From positions 1 to 51,149 of the forward strand of contig JAUNEE010000004.1 in the NCBI GenBank assembly GCA_030525705.1: a DNA stretch of 51,149 nucleotides, in the 5' to 3' direction. Both the position numbers and the translations under genes were made by a program. Shown here piece after piece: positions 35,251-44,685 of this stretch (position 1 is its first letter; each line of letters starts with the position of its first letter). The notes beneath the pieces were generated by a model, which was not told where the DNA came from, searched no databases, and worked only from the letters and a program-made list of their open reading frames with translations. The DNA is from Moraxella sp. GTDB lineage: Bacteria; Pseudomonadota; Gammaproteobacteria; Pseudomonadales; Moraxellaceae.

Positions 35251-36153
35251 ATGCAGTGGCGTGGCAGAAGACAAAGTAGCAATATCGAAGACCGCAGAGG
35301 CGCAAGCGTAGGCAAAAAAGGCGGCATTGGCATCGGCAGTATCATCATTGCTTTGATTTTATGGAAAGTATTCGGGGTAAATCCTGCTACCACCTTGGGC
35401 ATGGCAGAGCAAATCCAACAAACCCGACCTGCTGCCACCGCCCCTGCCGAGCTAACGGACAGCCAAAAAGAGTCCAAAGAATTCATCGCCACCGTTTTAG
35501 CGGACACCGAGGACGTCTGGAAACCGATTTTCGCAAAGGCAGGACAAACTTACACACCGCCCAAGCTTGTGCTATTTACAGGGCAAGTGCAGTCGGCGTG
35601 TGGTGGGGCAACTTCCGCCAGTGGTCCGTTTTACTGCCCTGCTGACCAAAAAGTCTATCTGGACACGCAGTTTTTCGTAGACATGAAACACCAAATGGGC
35701 ATTTCTGGCGAAAAAAACCAGACCGAGCTTAGCCGTGCTGACCAAGCAGGCGACTTCGCCCAAGCCTACGTCATCGCCCACGAGGTTGGTCACCACGTTC
35801 AGACCTTACTTGGCATTTCTCCGCAGGTGCGTAAAGCCCAAGCTCAGGCAGGCTCACAGGCTGCCGCCAATGAATTGTCTGTACGTCAAGAACTGCAAGC
35901 CGACTGCTTTGCAGGTATGTGGGCAAGACACAACCACGAACGCACACAATTTTTAAGTAAAGGTGACATCGAAGAAGCCCTAGACGCTGCCGAAAAAATC
36001 GGTGATGACTACTTGCAGAAAAAAGCCCACGGACACGCTGTGCCTGACAGCTTCACCCACGGCTCAAGCGAGCAAAGAAAACGCTGGTTCTATAAAGGCT
36101 TCCAGACGGGCGATGTCAATGCCTGTGATACCTTTTCGGTAAGGAATATTTAA
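35251..36153 (+). CDS. ypfJ: YpfJ-like neutral zinc metallopeptidase
   Basis: The 300-residue membrane-anchored protein starts with a basic cytoplasmic segment (MQWRGRRQSSNIEDRRG), which is characteristic of the family, then one membrane helix (about residues 25-43). The periplasmic domain carries the zinc motif HEVGHHVQ (His 177, Glu 178, His 181) and a later RQELQADCFAGMWA, whose Glu is the expected third ligand. ACGGATSASGPFYCPADQKVYLD is also conserved. The physiological substrate is unknown. It is divergent from the esterase gene and is followed by a perfect palindrome at 36165. Confidence 0.9.
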   Translation: MQWRGRRQSSNIEDRRGASVGKKGGIGIGSIIIALILWKVFGVNPATTLGMAEQIQQTRPAATAPAELTDSQKESKEFIATVLADTEDVWKPIFAKAGQTYTPPKLVLFTGQVQSACGGATSASGPFYCPADQKVYLDTQFFVDMKHQMGISGEKNQTELSRADQAGDFAQAYVIAHEVGHHVQTLLGISPQVRKAQAQAGSQAAANELSVRQELQADCFAGMWARHNHERTQFLSKGDIEEALDAAEKIGDDYLQKKAHGHAVPDSFTHGSSEQRKRWFYKGFQTGDVNACDTFSVRNI

Positions 36154-36164
36154 TATTCTAAAAT

Positions 36165-36184
36165 GGGCGAATTGCAATTCGCCC
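36165..36184. repeat. Perfect 20-base palindromic mini-repeat
   Basis: GGGCGAATTGCAATTCGCCC is a perfect palindrome, followed by CTACG. This REP-like sequence type (G-rich arm with a CTACG or CTTAC flank) recurs in related form at 44591-44645 and 46306-46330. It lies at the left border of the AT-rich genes 36231-37631. Confidence 0.8.
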
Positions 36185-36230
36185 CTACGAAACCGTATCA
36201 AATTTATGGTTTGATTTATAAGGAAATACA

Positions 36231-36776
36231 ATGTCTTATAATCCGACTTTTCCTGTGGCGTTTTATAGCAAAAACAGATTAGAATATCACGGATTGGGAT
36301 CTTCAATCTTATTATTTGTATTATTTTTAATTATCGGAAACCTTGATAATAGCACCCCACTATTGATTAAATTTCCAATCAATCTTATGATTGGGTTGTC
36401 GCTATTGTCTATTATATTTTGGCTTTATCAAATTTTTAATTCCAAAAAACCCTCTATTGTTATTGCTCGTTATTACTTAAATTTACGTAGGCGTTCTCGT
36501 TATAAAACAATTCATTATAGAAATATTCGCAAAATTTATACAATAAGCGATACAATAGGAAATGGTGGTAGAGCCTTATTCCCTGAAGTTTATTATTTAA
36601 TCATTGAAACCAAAGATGAAAAAACACTAAGTTTCGCCCTGACCAACTCCGATTACCAAGGCACGCTTTATAATGCCAAAGAAATCTATCACTTGATAGC
36701 ACAAGCCCATAAAGGTGAAAAGTTAAGTTATCAAGGTGTTGATATGGGCGAAAGTCGTGGCTTCTATACGTTATAA
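36231..36776 (+). CDS. Small membrane protein with PH-like C-terminal domain
   Basis: I do not recognise the family. The 181-residue protein has two membrane segments (about residues 22-40 and 48-68) and then a soluble domain of about 110 residues. That domain begins IVIARYYLNLRRRSRYKTIHYRNIRKI and looks like an all-beta PH-type fold of the kind seen in small bacterial membrane proteins. AAGGAAA precedes the ATG. The base composition is far more AT-rich than the flanking ypfJ and WG-repeat genes, and a palindrome lies before it, so the gene and its neighbour may be inserted as a unit. It precedes the DUF815 ATPase by 18 bases. Confidence 0.6.
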   Translation: MSYNPTFPVAFYSKNRLEYHGLGSSILLFVLFLIIGNLDNSTPLLIKFPINLMIGLSLLSIIFWLYQIFNSKKPSIVIARYYLNLRRRSRYKTIHYRNIRKIYTISDTIGNGGRALFPEVYYLIIETKDEKTLSFALTNSDYQGTLYNAKEIYHLIAQAHKGEKLSYQGVDMGESRGFYTL

Positions 36777-36794
36777 ATGACAGGAAAATAAACC

Positions 36795-37631
36795 ATGTTT
36801 GACCAAGAACTCACCACCCTATTAAAAACCGCTCTAACGCAGTACATCACCCCGCCTTTAACGATTGACCCCCATGTATTAGCCTATCGTTTTGATGATG
36901 GTAAATTATCACCGATGGCGATACATTTTAATTTGACGCTTGATGATTTATTAGGCATTGACACCCAAAAAGAAAAACTCATTAAAAACACCCAAGCTTT
37001 TTTAAAAAACTTACCCGCCAATCACTGCCTTATGACAGGCGCACGTGGCGTGGGAAAATCCTCTTTAATTAAAGCCTTATTAAATGCTTATCACAAAGAT
37101 GGCTTACGCATCATTGAAATTGGGCGAGAGGATTTATATTATTTGCCAAAAATTAGCCAAGCCATTAAAAGCGACAATCAATACAAATACATCGTATTTT
37201 GTGATGATTTGGCATTTAATCACCAAGACGAAAGTTATAGAAGTTTAAAAAGCGTGCTTGATGGTTCGCTTGATAATAAAGATAATCTTTTAATTTATGC
37301 TACCAGTAATCGGCGTCATCTTTTGCCTCAGTTAATGAAAGATAATGTAAATATCTATAATGGGCAAACAGACGAAGTCAATCCTTATGAACACATTGAT
37401 GAAACCGTTTCTTTATCTGACCGTTTTGGACTTTGGTTGTCATTTTATCCATTAACCCAAGAAGAATATTTAAATATTGTGAAACATTATTTAAAGAAAG
37501 CAGATATTGAATTTAATGAAGAAATAAAAACCGAAGCCTTAAGATGGACCACCCAAAGAGGCAACAAATCTGGACGGCTTGCCCAGCAGTTCTGCAAAGA
37601 TTTTATTGGTCGTTATTTATTATCTATTTGA
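36795..37631 (+). CDS. DUF815-family AAA ATPase
   Basis: The 278-residue protein has a Walker A motif TGARGVGKSS (residues 81-90), a Walker B-like strand YIVFCDDLAF and an Arg-containing sensor region YATSNRRHLLP. The C-terminal RGNKSGRLAQQFCKDFIG matches the family's closing region. It is a small AAA-type P-loop ATPase; the family function is unknown, although a role with membrane or DNA partners has been suggested for relatives. CAGGAAA lies before the ATG. It follows the small membrane protein by 18 bases and precedes the WG-repeat gene by 9, so these may be co-transcribed. Confidence 0.82.
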   Translation: MFDQELTTLLKTALTQYITPPLTIDPHVLAYRFDDGKLSPMAIHFNLTLDDLLGIDTQKEKLIKNTQAFLKNLPANHCLMTGARGVGKSSLIKALLNAYHKDGLRIIEIGREDLYYLPKISQAIKSDNQYKYIVFCDDLAFNHQDESYRSLKSVLDGSLDNKDNLLIYATSNRRHLLPQLMKDNVNIYNGQTDEVNPYEHIDETVSLSDRFGLWLSFYPLTQEEYLNIVKHYLKKADIEFNEEIKTEALRWTTQRGNKSGRLAQQFCKDFIGRYLLSI

Positions 37632-37640
37632 GTAATAGTT

Positions 37641-39161
37641 ATGCTGTATTTTCGTTCTTGGTTTAAAATGACCACCCTGTGCTTATCTTTTGTGGGATTT
37701 TTTGGCACAGCCCATGCTTGCACCCTACCAAAAAGCTACTACAAACACGTCAGCTGCACCTCGGTGGCGGACGTATTTTTGGCAGTAAAAGATGACGGCT
37801 CGCCCGTGGCACTCTTAAACCGCCAAGGAACAAAAACAGCAGATTTATTCGCCTATGATGCGGTTTTGGCAAGGCAGATGAACTCAGGCTTATTGCCTGT
37901 AAAAAAAGGTAATAAAATCGGCTACATCAACGCCCAAGGTCGCATCATCATTCCGCTCATCTATGACAGCCTAGGCGGTGGCAACTGGGCAAGACCCGCC
38001 ACAAACGGACGCATCGTAGTAAAAAAAGGCGGTGCATGGGGTGTGATAAATACCCAAGGCGGTACGGTGGTCGGCTTCGATAGAAGCATCAACTACATCA
38101 GCGACTTTAACGCCAGCGGTGCAACCATCAGAACCAGAAGTGGCAGTTACCGTGTCAACCACCAAGGGCAAACCGCAAATCAAGCCGCCGCCCAAGCCCA
38201 AGCTGCCCAAACCCAAAGACGCAGCCTGCAACCTTCACACCCCCAAATCCCACAGACCCCAAGCGCTGCCCCTTGGGAGCAAACCGCCGACAGTCTATGG
38301 GTGGACTCACTCACAGGCAGTCAGCCTTTATTCACCCCGCACCAACAGGACGGCAAATGGGGCTTTGTTGATAGCAATGGCGTACCAATGATTGTTTATG
38401 CTTTTGATGAAGTACGCCCTTACCAAAGGGGGCTTGCGGCGGTGCGTCAAGGCACGCATTGGGGTTTTATTGACACCACAGGACAACTGGTGATTGAGTT
38501 TCGTTTTGATGATGCTGGGGTGATAAAAGACAGTCTGGACGCTCCAGAGCTGCCTGAGCCGTTCGTGTTTTATCAAGACAAAGCATGGATTGGCAATCTA
38601 AATAACGGCACAAAACTGTGCATCGATATGCAAGGCAATAATGTCACTTGTAGCAGCACACCGCCTACCAATAGCCCACTAAACCCGACAGCCAACACCC
38701 AAACACTTGCCACAGAAGAAAACTCAACGCCCAGCGACAGCCCCACACACCAAGAAAATAGCCCAGAACTTCCACCAAGCGACAGCTTAGACCCCTTGGG
38801 CGAGAATACCGCTTTGGCAAATGACGCACCTTTACCAAATATAACCTCCAACACCACAACCTTGGCTAATGACACAGCGTTATCCAATGATACCGCCGTG
38901 CGTGATACAGCACCCACACCCGAGTCAACTTCGCCAATTTCTGTCAATACGCCAAGCCAAGCCCCCTTGTCAGATAGCCAAGCACGGAACCAAATGCACC
39001 CCACCCCCACACAAAACAGCCAAAACAGCCCGACCAATCCAACCGATTTGCCAAGCCAAACCTTAGAGCAGTCCACGCCTTTTAGCTTCCCAAAAAGCCG
39101 AGAGAAGCTGTTATACCCCATCATAAATACCGAGCCACCCGTACCCACAGTGCATGAATAA
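37641..39161 (+). CDS. Secreted WG-repeat protein with long disordered tail
   Basis: The 506-residue protein has a signal peptide (CLSFVGFFGTAHA, ending about residue 26). WG-type beta repeats follow in two blocks: residues about 85-180 (KKGNKIGYINAQGRIIIPLIYD and KKGGAWGVINTQG) and about 235-330 (DGKWGFVDSNGVPMI and GTHWGFIDTTGQLVI). WG (KWG) repeats form short beta-hairpins and often bind partners. The last 170 residues are Ser/Thr/Pro/Asn-rich with imperfect repeats of ANDT-like units and no predicted fold. The start could be ATG 37641 or an internal ATG at 37668. Its 3' end overlaps the upstream open frame of sdaA but not the chosen sdaA start. Confidence 0.75.
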   Translation: MLYFRSWFKMTTLCLSFVGFFGTAHACTLPKSYYKHVSCTSVADVFLAVKDDGSPVALLNRQGTKTADLFAYDAVLARQMNSGLLPVKKGNKIGYINAQGRIIIPLIYDSLGGGNWARPATNGRIVVKKGGAWGVINTQGGTVVGFDRSINYISDFNASGATIRTRSGSYRVNHQGQTANQAAAQAQAAQTQRRSLQPSHPQIPQTPSAAPWEQTADSLWVDSLTGSQPLFTPHQQDGKWGFVDSNGVPMIVYAFDEVRPYQRGLAAVRQGTHWGFIDTTGQLVIEFRFDDAGVIKDSLDAPELPEPFVFYQDKAWIGNLNNGTKLCIDMQGNNVTCSSTPPTNSPLNPTANTQTLATEENSTPSDSPTHQENSPELPPSDSLDPLGENTALANDAPLPNITSNTTTLANDTALSNDTAVRDTAPTPESTSPISVNTPSQAPLSDSQARNQMHPTPTQNSQNSPTNPTDLPSQTLEQSTPFSFPKSREKLLYPIINTEPPVPTVHE

Positions 39162-39252
39162 TCATAGCAAAAACACCCCAAGCCATGATACACTAAATAA
39201 ACAGGCAATCATGCCAAAGCTGTCATCAAAATCCATACGAAGGAAGACATTC

Positions 39253-40695
39253 ATGATTAAAGTTTCAGAGATTTTTAAAATCGGCATAGGGCCATCAAGC
39301 TCGCACACCGTAGGACCGATGGTGGCAGCGGGGGCGTTTTTAGAAGAAATCCACACCAAGCTTATGGACGTTGCTTGCGTACAAGTGGAGCTGTACGGCT
39401 CGCTTGCTGCCACGGGCAAAGGACACGCCACGGATACCGCCATTTTACTTGGGCTGTTAGGGCATAAACCAAAAACCATCGACAGCAGTAAAACCACAGA
39501 ATATCTAACACCGATTTTCCAAGAAAAGACACTGTTACTAGCAGGCGTGAATCGCATCGACTTTGATGTGGATACGCACATTATTTGGCATATGGACACC
39601 AGTTTAAGCTACCACCCGAACGCCATGAGCTTGACCGCTTATTTTAAAGACGGCAGTCAGTTTTCACAGACTTACTACTCCATCGGTGGTGGCTTTATCC
39701 AAAGTGCCGCAGACGTTCATCCCGCCCAAGAAAGCACCGAAAACACACCACCCCCAGATGCACCGAAAACCAGCACCGCCCCTTATCCATTTTATACCGC
39801 TCAAGCCTTACTGGATTTGACAAAGACGCATAAGCTGAGCATTAGTGAACTTATGCTAGCCAATGAATGCCACGACCAAGCAAAAAGTGATATCGAGCGT
39901 TATCTTGACGACATTTGGGACGTCATGCAAAGCTGCGTGCGTCAAGGCTGTAAAAATGACGGTATTCTCCCAGGCGGACTGCAAGTAAAACGCCGCGCCA
40001 AAGCCCTGTATGACAGCCTTTCCACAGAATACGAGCAAGCAGGACATAAAGACGGTGGACTTTTGGCGATGGAATGGGTAAATCTCTACGCCCTAGCCGT
40101 CAACGAAGAAAATGCCAATGGCGGTAAAGTCGTCACCGCTCCCACGAACGGAGCAGCAGGCATCGTACCTGCCGTGCTGCACTATTATCGGGATTTTATT
40201 GACACTTATAGTATCGAGGGCGTCAGACGCTTTTTATTGACCGCAGCTGCCATCGGAGCCTTGATTAAAGAAAATGCCTCCATTTCGGGGGCAGAGGTCG
40301 GCTGTCAGGGCGAGGTTGGCTCGGCATGTGCCATGGCAGCAGCAGGGCTGGCTGAGGTGCTTGGGGCGACCCCTGCTCAGGTTTTAAATGCCGCTGAGAT
40401 TGGGCTTGAGCATAATCTTGGCTTGACCTGTGACCCCATCGCAGGACTGGTACAAGTGCCGTGCATCGAAAGAAACGCCATGGCAAGCATGAAAGCCATC
40501 AACGCCGCCCGCCTCGCCCTGCGGGGTGACGGACAGCACCACGTCTCTTTAGATGAGGCGATTTTAACCATGAAGCAAACAGGCGCAGACATGATGGACA
40601 AATACAAAGAAACTGCCCGTGGCGGACTTGCCATTTATGTTGGTGGTGAAAAAACCCATAAAAAAATCCCCACCGTCAATTTCAGCCAATGCTAA
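39253..40695 (+). CDS. sdaA: L-serine dehydratase (L-serine ammonia-lyase), single-chain iron-sulfur type
   Basis: Deaminates L-serine to pyruvate and ammonia, and is the catabolic counterpart of serC in this window. The 480-residue protein has the N-terminal beta domain ([23 protein letters not shown]) and the catalytic alpha domain with cysteines expected to hold the 4Fe-4S cluster: [16 protein letters not shown] and [36 protein letters not shown] is another strong signature. An open frame runs upstream to 39154, but AAGGAAG right before the ATG at 39253 fixes the start. An intrinsic terminator lies immediately behind the stop. Confidence 0.94.
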   Translation: MIKVSEIFKIGIGPSSSHTVGPMVAAGAFLEEIHTKLMDVACVQVELYGSLAATGKGHATDTAILLGLLGHKPKTIDSSKTTEYLTPIFQEKTLLLAGVNRIDFDVDTHIIWHMDTSLSYHPNAMSLTAYFKDGSQFSQTYYSIGGGFIQSAADVHPAQESTENTPPPDAPKTSTAPYPFYTAQALLDLTKTHKLSISELMLANECHDQAKSDIERYLDDIWDVMQSCVRQGCKNDGILPGGLQVKRRAKALYDSLSTEYEQAGHKDGGLLAMEWVNLYALAVNEENANGGKVVTAPTNGAAGIVPAVLHYYRDFIDTYSIEGVRRFLLTAAAIGALIKENASISGAEVGCQGEVGSACAMAAAGLAEVLGATPAQVLNAAEIGLEHNLGLTCDPIAGLVQVPCIERNAMASMKAINAARLALRGDGQHHVSLDEAILTMKQTGADMMDKYKETARGGLAIYVGGEKTHKKIPTVNFSQC

Positions 40696-40737
40696 AAAAA
40701 TCCCTCAAGCCAAAACTTGGGGGATTTTTCTTTTTTT
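40694..40737 (+). terminator. Intrinsic terminator of sdaA
   Basis: AAAAATCCC-t-CAAG, a short loop, CTTG-g-GGGATTTTT, then further Ts. It starts at the sdaA stop codon. Confidence 0.85.
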
Positions 40738-40757
40738 AAAGCTCTGTTAGCCTAAAA

Positions 40758-41156
40758 TCACTCAGCGGTTTTTGAGATGATTTTATTCAAAGACCACTCA
40801 GGTACAACTTTACCTGTCGCTTCATTCAACAAAGCGGTTTGTTTCACATCAAGCACATAGCGATGACCTGCTTCATACTCAAAGCCTTTAATGTCGCCCG
40901 ACAAGGTGTTAAAATTACGCTCGAAAGTGCGGCGATACTGCAAGCATTCGCTGTCTACTTTATTGCCCAAGGTGTCAGTGATTTGGCATACCGCTTTTCT
41001 TGGGGCGATTTCAACCTCAAAGCTTCTGATGTTTTGGATTTGCACCTCGACTTTTTCACCCTCAATCACCATGGTACGCTTGTCATCTAAGGGCATGCTA
41101 GAACAGCCTGCCAACACCAAAGAACCTGCAAGTGCCATCAATGCGAACTTTTTCAT
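40758..41156 (-). CDS. Lipoprotein with DUF4377-like domain
   Basis: The 132-residue protein has a lipoprotein signal ending LAGSLVLAGCSS (Cys about residue 18). The mature part ends in IKGFEYEAGHRYVLDVKQTALLNEATGKVV, which resembles the DUF4377 pattern (Gly-Phe-x-Tyr-Glu-x-Gly-x-x-Tyr-x-Leu-x-Val), also found next to META-type domains. The function is unknown. Two cysteines (in CQITDT and ECLQYRR) may form a disulfide. AGGAG lies 6 bases before the ATG at 41156; a GTG one codon earlier is less well spaced. Its mRNA leader contains a hairpin at 41186-41216 followed by Ts. Confidence 0.65.
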   Translation of the reverse strand: MKKFALMALAGSLVLAGCSSMPLDDKRTMVIEGEKVEVQIQNIRSFEVEIAPRKAVCQITDTLGNKVDSECLQYRRTFERNFNTLSGDIKGFEYEAGHRYVLDVKQTALLNEATGKVVPEWSLNKIISKTAE

Positions 41157-41185
41157 CACTATCTCCTATTAATTCAATGCAAAAA

Positions 41186-41216
41186 ACCAAAAGTTTACTC
41201 ATTTATTTCTTTTGGT
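41186..41216 (-). promoter_or_regulatory. Leader hairpin of the DUF4377-like lipoprotein gene
   Basis: On the minus strand ACCAAAAG and CTTTTGGT form an 8-base-pair stem with a 15-base loop, followed directly by six Ts and then the ribosome binding site. It resembles a weak attenuator, or a stem that protects the mRNA end. Confidence 0.5.
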
Positions 41217-41394
41217 AAGTTTATAGTAGCATGATATTTAGTTTCATATGTAATACTCTTGTTAAAATTCGTATCCAAATATAACAACATTCTCAAAATT
41301 GACAGAAAAACCGCTTGAATTTATCACAAAAAACCTTATTATAATTATAAAAGAACCTTTATTTATGCAATTTTTATTTTTTAAGGAATCCTAT

Positions 41395-42540
41395 TTGACC
41401 ATCACACGCACCCTACCCTTTGAACTTGCCACAAATGAACTCAAAACCTTGCTTGGCGAGTACAACACCCATTTAAAATACCTCCAAGAACGCCTAGAAG
41501 TCGCCATTATCCAACGGGGCGATAGTTTTATCATCACAGGCGATTTAACCCAAGTTGAACGCTGTCAAATCGTATTAGAAAAACTTTGCGATGAAGTTGC
41601 TGAAACTGGCGTTTTGACAGGCGAAACCTTGCATTTATTTGTTCAATCCGCCTTTGCCAGAAACCTTGAAACTGGTAGCGAACCCTTAGCGGATACCGCC
41701 AAAACCCCAAACACTTCCCACCTTGACATCGCCCTACGCACCCGAAAAGGCACCATCAAGCCCAAAGGCGACAACCAAGCCCGTTATGTTGCACAAATCT
41801 TGCAAAGCGACATCAGCTTTGGTGTTGGACCTGCTGGGACGGGTAAGACTTATTTGGCGGTGGCGTGTGCCGTGGATATGCTAGAACGGGGCGAGATAGA
41901 GCGGATTTTGCTGGTTCGCCCTGCGGTGGAAGCAGGTGAGAAACTAGGCTTTTTGCCAGGGGATTTGACCCAAAAAATTGACCCCTACCTACGCCCCCTT
42001 TATGACGCTCTGTATGAAATGCTCGGCTTTGAAAAAGTGGGCAAGCTCATTGAACGCCAAGTCATTGAAGTTGCCCCACTTGCCTATATGCGTGGACGGA
42101 CTTTGAACAATTCTTTTGTGATTTTGGACGAAGCCCAAAACACCACACCCGAGCAGATGAAAATGTTTTTGACACGGCTTGGCTTTGGTTCTCGTGCGGT
42201 CATCACAGGCGATATGAGCCAAGTGGATTTACCCCGTGGCACAAAGTCAGGACTTACCCAAGCACTCAAAATTTTAAGTCCGATTGACGAAATTCACATC
42301 ACCTATTTTGAATCCAAAGATGTGGTGCGTCATCATCTGGTACAAAAAATCGTGGAAGCCTACGACAAATTTGACGATGAAGAAGCCAAAATCAATGAAC
42401 AAAAAAGAGAGGCACGCCTTGCCCAAAAAGAAGCCGAACAGCGTGCCGAAGAGCAAAAAGAGCAAGAACGCTTTGTCAGCCGTATGCAGGCGGTGCTTGG
42501 CTTAAACAAAGACAAGGCACAAGGGGAAAACGATGCTTGA
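41395..42540 (+). CDS. phoH: PhoH family ATPase
   Basis: A P-loop ATPase of the PhoH/YbeZ family, functionally linked to the endoribonuclease YbeY. It contains an N-terminal KH-like region ([12 protein letters not shown] onward) and the ATPase core: Walker [53 protein letters not shown] (Walker B) and [13 protein letters not shown] (sensor). The last 60 residues are a Glu/Lys/Gln-rich coiled coil. The start is uncertain: TTG 41395 has AAGGA at a good spacing and gives the usual family start, while ATG 41365 lacks a clear ribosome binding site. ybeY overlaps its end by 8 bases, a standard arrangement. Confidence 0.9.
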   Translation: MTITRTLPFELATNELKTLLGEYNTHLKYLQERLEVAIIQRGDSFIITGDLTQVERCQIVLEKLCDEVAETGVLTGETLHLFVQSAFARNLETGSEPLADTAKTPNTSHLDIALRTRKGTIKPKGDNQARYVAQILQSDISFGVGPAGTGKTYLAVACAVDMLERGEIERILLVRPAVEAGEKLGFLPGDLTQKIDPYLRPLYDALYEMLGFEKVGKLIERQVIEVAPLAYMRGRTLNNSFVILDEAQNTTPEQMKMFLTRLGFGSRAVITGDMSQVDLPRGTKSGLTQALKILSPIDEIHITYFESKDVVRHHLVQKIVEAYDKFDDEEAKINEQKREARLAQKEAEQRAEEQKEQERFVSRMQAVLGLNKDKAQGENDA

Positions 42541-43012
42541 TTTGTATTTAGAGCAATCTTACACAGACGACCGCTTGCCCCTTGACGAGCAGTATTTACA
42601 AAAAGTGGGGGAAGTTGCCCTATCCTTATTTGAACCACAACCTTATGAGCTGTCCATTGTTTGCGTGGATAGGGACGAGAGCCAAACTTTAAATTTTACC
42701 TACCGCCAAAAAGACAAACCGACCAATGTACTGTCCTTTCCCAGTGAGTTGCCCGATGAGATTTTAGGCGAGCTTGACGCTGTTCCGCTTGGCGATTTGG
42801 TGATTTGTGTGCCTGTGGTGCTTGATGAGAGCGACACACAGGGCAAAACGCCGCTTGACCATTTTACGCACCTTGTAGTACACGGCATTTTGCACCTTTT
42901 GGGCTATGACCACGAGCTTGGCGAAGACGAAGCGAACGAGATGGAAAGCCTTGAAATTGAGATTTTAAACAAACTTGGGATTGACAATCCTTATAAAGAT
43001 GATGAGTATTGA
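42533..43012 (+). CDS. ybeY: Endoribonuclease YbeY (rRNA maturation factor)
   Basis: A zinc-dependent single-strand RNase involved in 16S rRNA 3' maturation and ribosome quality control. The 159-residue protein has the family motif [11 protein letters not shown] with its three His ligands (His 117, 121 and 127), preceded by PTNVLSFP, and [11 protein letters not shown] in the middle. The ATG lies inside the last codons of phoH (8-base overlap), so translation is coupled. After it come 67 AT-rich bases and then the small-gene cluster from 43080. Confidence 0.94.
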   Translation: MLDLYLEQSYTDDRLPLDEQYLQKVGEVALSLFEPQPYELSIVCVDRDESQTLNFTYRQKDKPTNVLSFPSELPDEILGELDAVPLGDLVICVPVVLDESDTQGKTPLDHFTHLVVHGILHLLGYDHELGEDEANEMESLEIEILNKLGIDNPYKDDEY

Positions 43013-43079
43013 TTTATTTGGAGTAAATAATATTTGCCCCTGTTAAACTTAATCATTTATTTTTAAATAGGAAACCTAA

Positions 43080-43451
43080 ATGCAAAACATTCGCCAATAT
43101 TTTTATAAACCCCTAAAAGTCTCAGAAGTAATAAAAATTGCCAAAGAATTTAATATTACAGATGAAAATCCTTATGAAAATTTTCCAAATTTGTATTCTG
43201 AATGGGATACAAAGTTAGAATTAAACTCCATTTGCTATTTAGATGAAGATGTTGAAATTGATGATGATACTGATGATGAAATCTATCCCAAATTTGTTCA
43301 AGAAAATAATCTAAAAGTATTGTGTTATGGTATGTATTTTATTGAACAATTAGACTATGTTGCCAAGCGAAAAGAGAATTTTTCTGACCAAGATTTTTTG
43401 GATGCTTTAAATTATTATTTGGATAAAGATACATATTTGGAGTTTGATTAA
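43080..43451 (+). CDS. Small acidic protein, possibly an immunity-type protein (DUF7716-like)
   Basis: The 123-residue protein is acidic, with an EIDDDTDDE stretch (residues about 60-68). The C-terminal half, PKFVQENNLKVL then DALNYYLDKDTYLEF, resembles a family of small cytosolic proteins found among polymorphic-toxin immunity genes. The resemblance is by eye and not strong. AGGA precedes the ATG. No signal or membrane segment is present. The gene is strongly AT-rich compared with ybeY and rsgA and starts a run of three short genes. No toxin gene is in this window, so it would be an orphan. Confidence 0.5.
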   Translation: MQNIRQYFYKPLKVSEVIKIAKEFNITDENPYENFPNLYSEWDTKLELNSICYLDEDVEIDDDTDDEIYPKFVQENNLKVLCYGMYFIEQLDYVAKRKENFSDQDFLDALNYYLDKDTYLEFD

Positions 43452-43542
43452 ATATTCAGATAAAATATATTGCATAATACGCAAATTGGCTTTTAAAAGA
43501 TAATATTTAAACAAAACCGACAAGTTGTCATTGGATTAAAAT

Positions 43543-44205
43543 ATGGCAAATAAAAATACTTTTACCCAAGTTTGGCAAATGAAAACCGAAATCAAAAATC
43601 ATATTTATGAAAATGTGGATTTTACAGGAACGGATTTTAATCATCCCATTTTTCAAAATGTGGTATTTAAAAATTGCACTTTTAAAAAATGCAATTTAGA
43701 TGATGCTCGGCTTTATTCTTGCAATTTTTATGATTGTGTTTTTGATAAAGTAGATTTAAGGGGTGCGTCCATCGGAGCTCACGGTGGGGATTTTAAAAAT
43801 TGTGTCTTTAAAGGTTGTAATTTTCAAAGACAAAGATTTTATGAGCCTAGATTTTATAACTGTCTTTTTGATAAATGCAAGATGAAAGGCTGGGAGCCAG
43901 ATGCTAGCTATTTTGAAAATTGTAAAATTATTGGGCATTTAATAGAAGTGGTGTTTTATAACCATTATTACGATGATTTTGATAAAAAAAATTACGATAA
44001 TCTTTTTCATAGTATAGATTTTTCCCAAGCGATTTTTGGCGAATATGTGATATTTGAAAATTGTGATTTGTCCAACTCTATACCACCAAAAGGTTATACT
44101 TTTGATGAGTTATTGACAGAAAATTATCCATCAAGGCAAAAACACGGGTTGATAAATAAAGGCACACCACCTAAATTTATTGAAGAGAGTGATGAGTGTT
44201 TGTAA
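43543..44205 (+). CDS. Pentapeptide-repeat-like protein
   Basis: The 220-residue protein contains runs of the A/C-(D/N)-(L/F)-x-x type repeat: NVDFTGTDFNHPIFQNVVF, FKNCTFKKCNLDDARLYSCNF, FDKVDLRGASIG, FKGCNFQRQRF and FENCDLSNS. Such quadrilateral beta-helices act as DNA mimics, scaffolds or immunity-type proteins. The repeat register is broken at about residues 100-165, where longer non-repeat loops appear. It is cytosolic, AT-rich and follows the small acidic gene by about 90 bases. The start could be ATG 43543 or an internal ATG 12 codons later. Confidence 0.7.
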   Translation: MANKNTFTQVWQMKTEIKNHIYENVDFTGTDFNHPIFQNVVFKNCTFKKCNLDDARLYSCNFYDCVFDKVDLRGASIGAHGGDFKNCVFKGCNFQRQRFYEPRFYNCLFDKCKMKGWEPDASYFENCKIIGHLIEVVFYNHYYDDFDKKNYDNLFHSIDFSQAIFGEYVIFENCDLSNSIPPKGYTFDELLTENYPSRQKHGLINKGTPPKFIEESDECL

Positions 44206-44218
44206 AAGGACAACAACT

Positions 44219-44587
44219 ATGGCGGAAACAAATATTTATGCGTGGTCTAATGATGAAGCAGCAGATTGGTTTCATCGTTTTTGGCAAAATAATAGTTTTG
44301 AATTGGTGGTTGATACCATTTTAAATTTTGATTTGGACAATGAAGAATTTGATAGCGTTCGTGCCGCCATTCATACATTATGTTGTTTTGGTTCGGCTTA
44401 TGCAATGCCAATTAAATACCTTGAACAAAAGGAACAATTGATTTTAAAGTCCATTGAAATTTTGACCAATATGATAAATCCACCGTCTGATAAGTGGAAT
44501 TTTCTTGAAAATTGGGATAATGACAAGCGAGTGATTACAGACATTCAAAAGCAGATTGATTATTTGAATTTTATTTTATATCAATAA
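44219..44587 (+). CDS. Small DUF4259-like protein
   Basis: The 122-residue protein opens with MAETNIYAWSNDEAADWFHRFW, which matches the DUF4259 start (a Trp followed by N-D-x-A-x-D-W/F). The rest is helical with regularly spaced hydrophobics. Family function is unknown, but members occur as accessory, immunity-like genes. AAAGGA lies before the ATG at 44219; an in-frame ATG at 44180 would overlap the preceding gene and is less likely. It ends the AT-rich trio, and palindromic repeats follow at once. Confidence 0.65.
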   Translation: MAETNIYAWSNDEAADWFHRFWQNNSFELVVDTILNFDLDNEEFDSVRAAIHTLCCFGSAYAMPIKYLEQKEQLILKSIEILTNMINPPSDKWNFLENWDNDKRVITDIQKQIDYLNFILYQ

Positions 44588-44590
44588 GCC

Positions 44591-44645
44591 GTAAGGTGTG
44601 TAATATAAACATTTGCAAAAAATCGGTGCGTAATACGCACCTTAC
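44591..44645. repeat. Palindromic mini-repeat pair behind the small-gene trio
   Basis: GTAAGGTGTGTAATA (44591-44605) is followed by the hairpin GGTGCGT-AAT-ACGCACC (44625-44641) and CTTAC. The outer GTAAGGTGYGTA and TACGCACCTTAC are inverted copies. It resembles the palindromes at 36165 and 46306 and borders the AT-rich genes 43080-44587. Confidence 0.7.
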
Positions 44646-44685
44646 ACCCAAAAACCAACTCTCATAAAAAACGATGACTCTATAA

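Noticed and set aside
34461..35507. Extended 348-codon reading of the esterase gene
   Set aside because: The extra 126 codons overlap the divergent YpfJ gene and the family start is at 35129.
38573..39208. 211-codon frame antisense to the tail of the WG-repeat gene
   Set aside because: It mirrors a repetitive, low-complexity coding region and shows no family features; the plus-strand gene with signal peptide and WG repeats explains the DNA.
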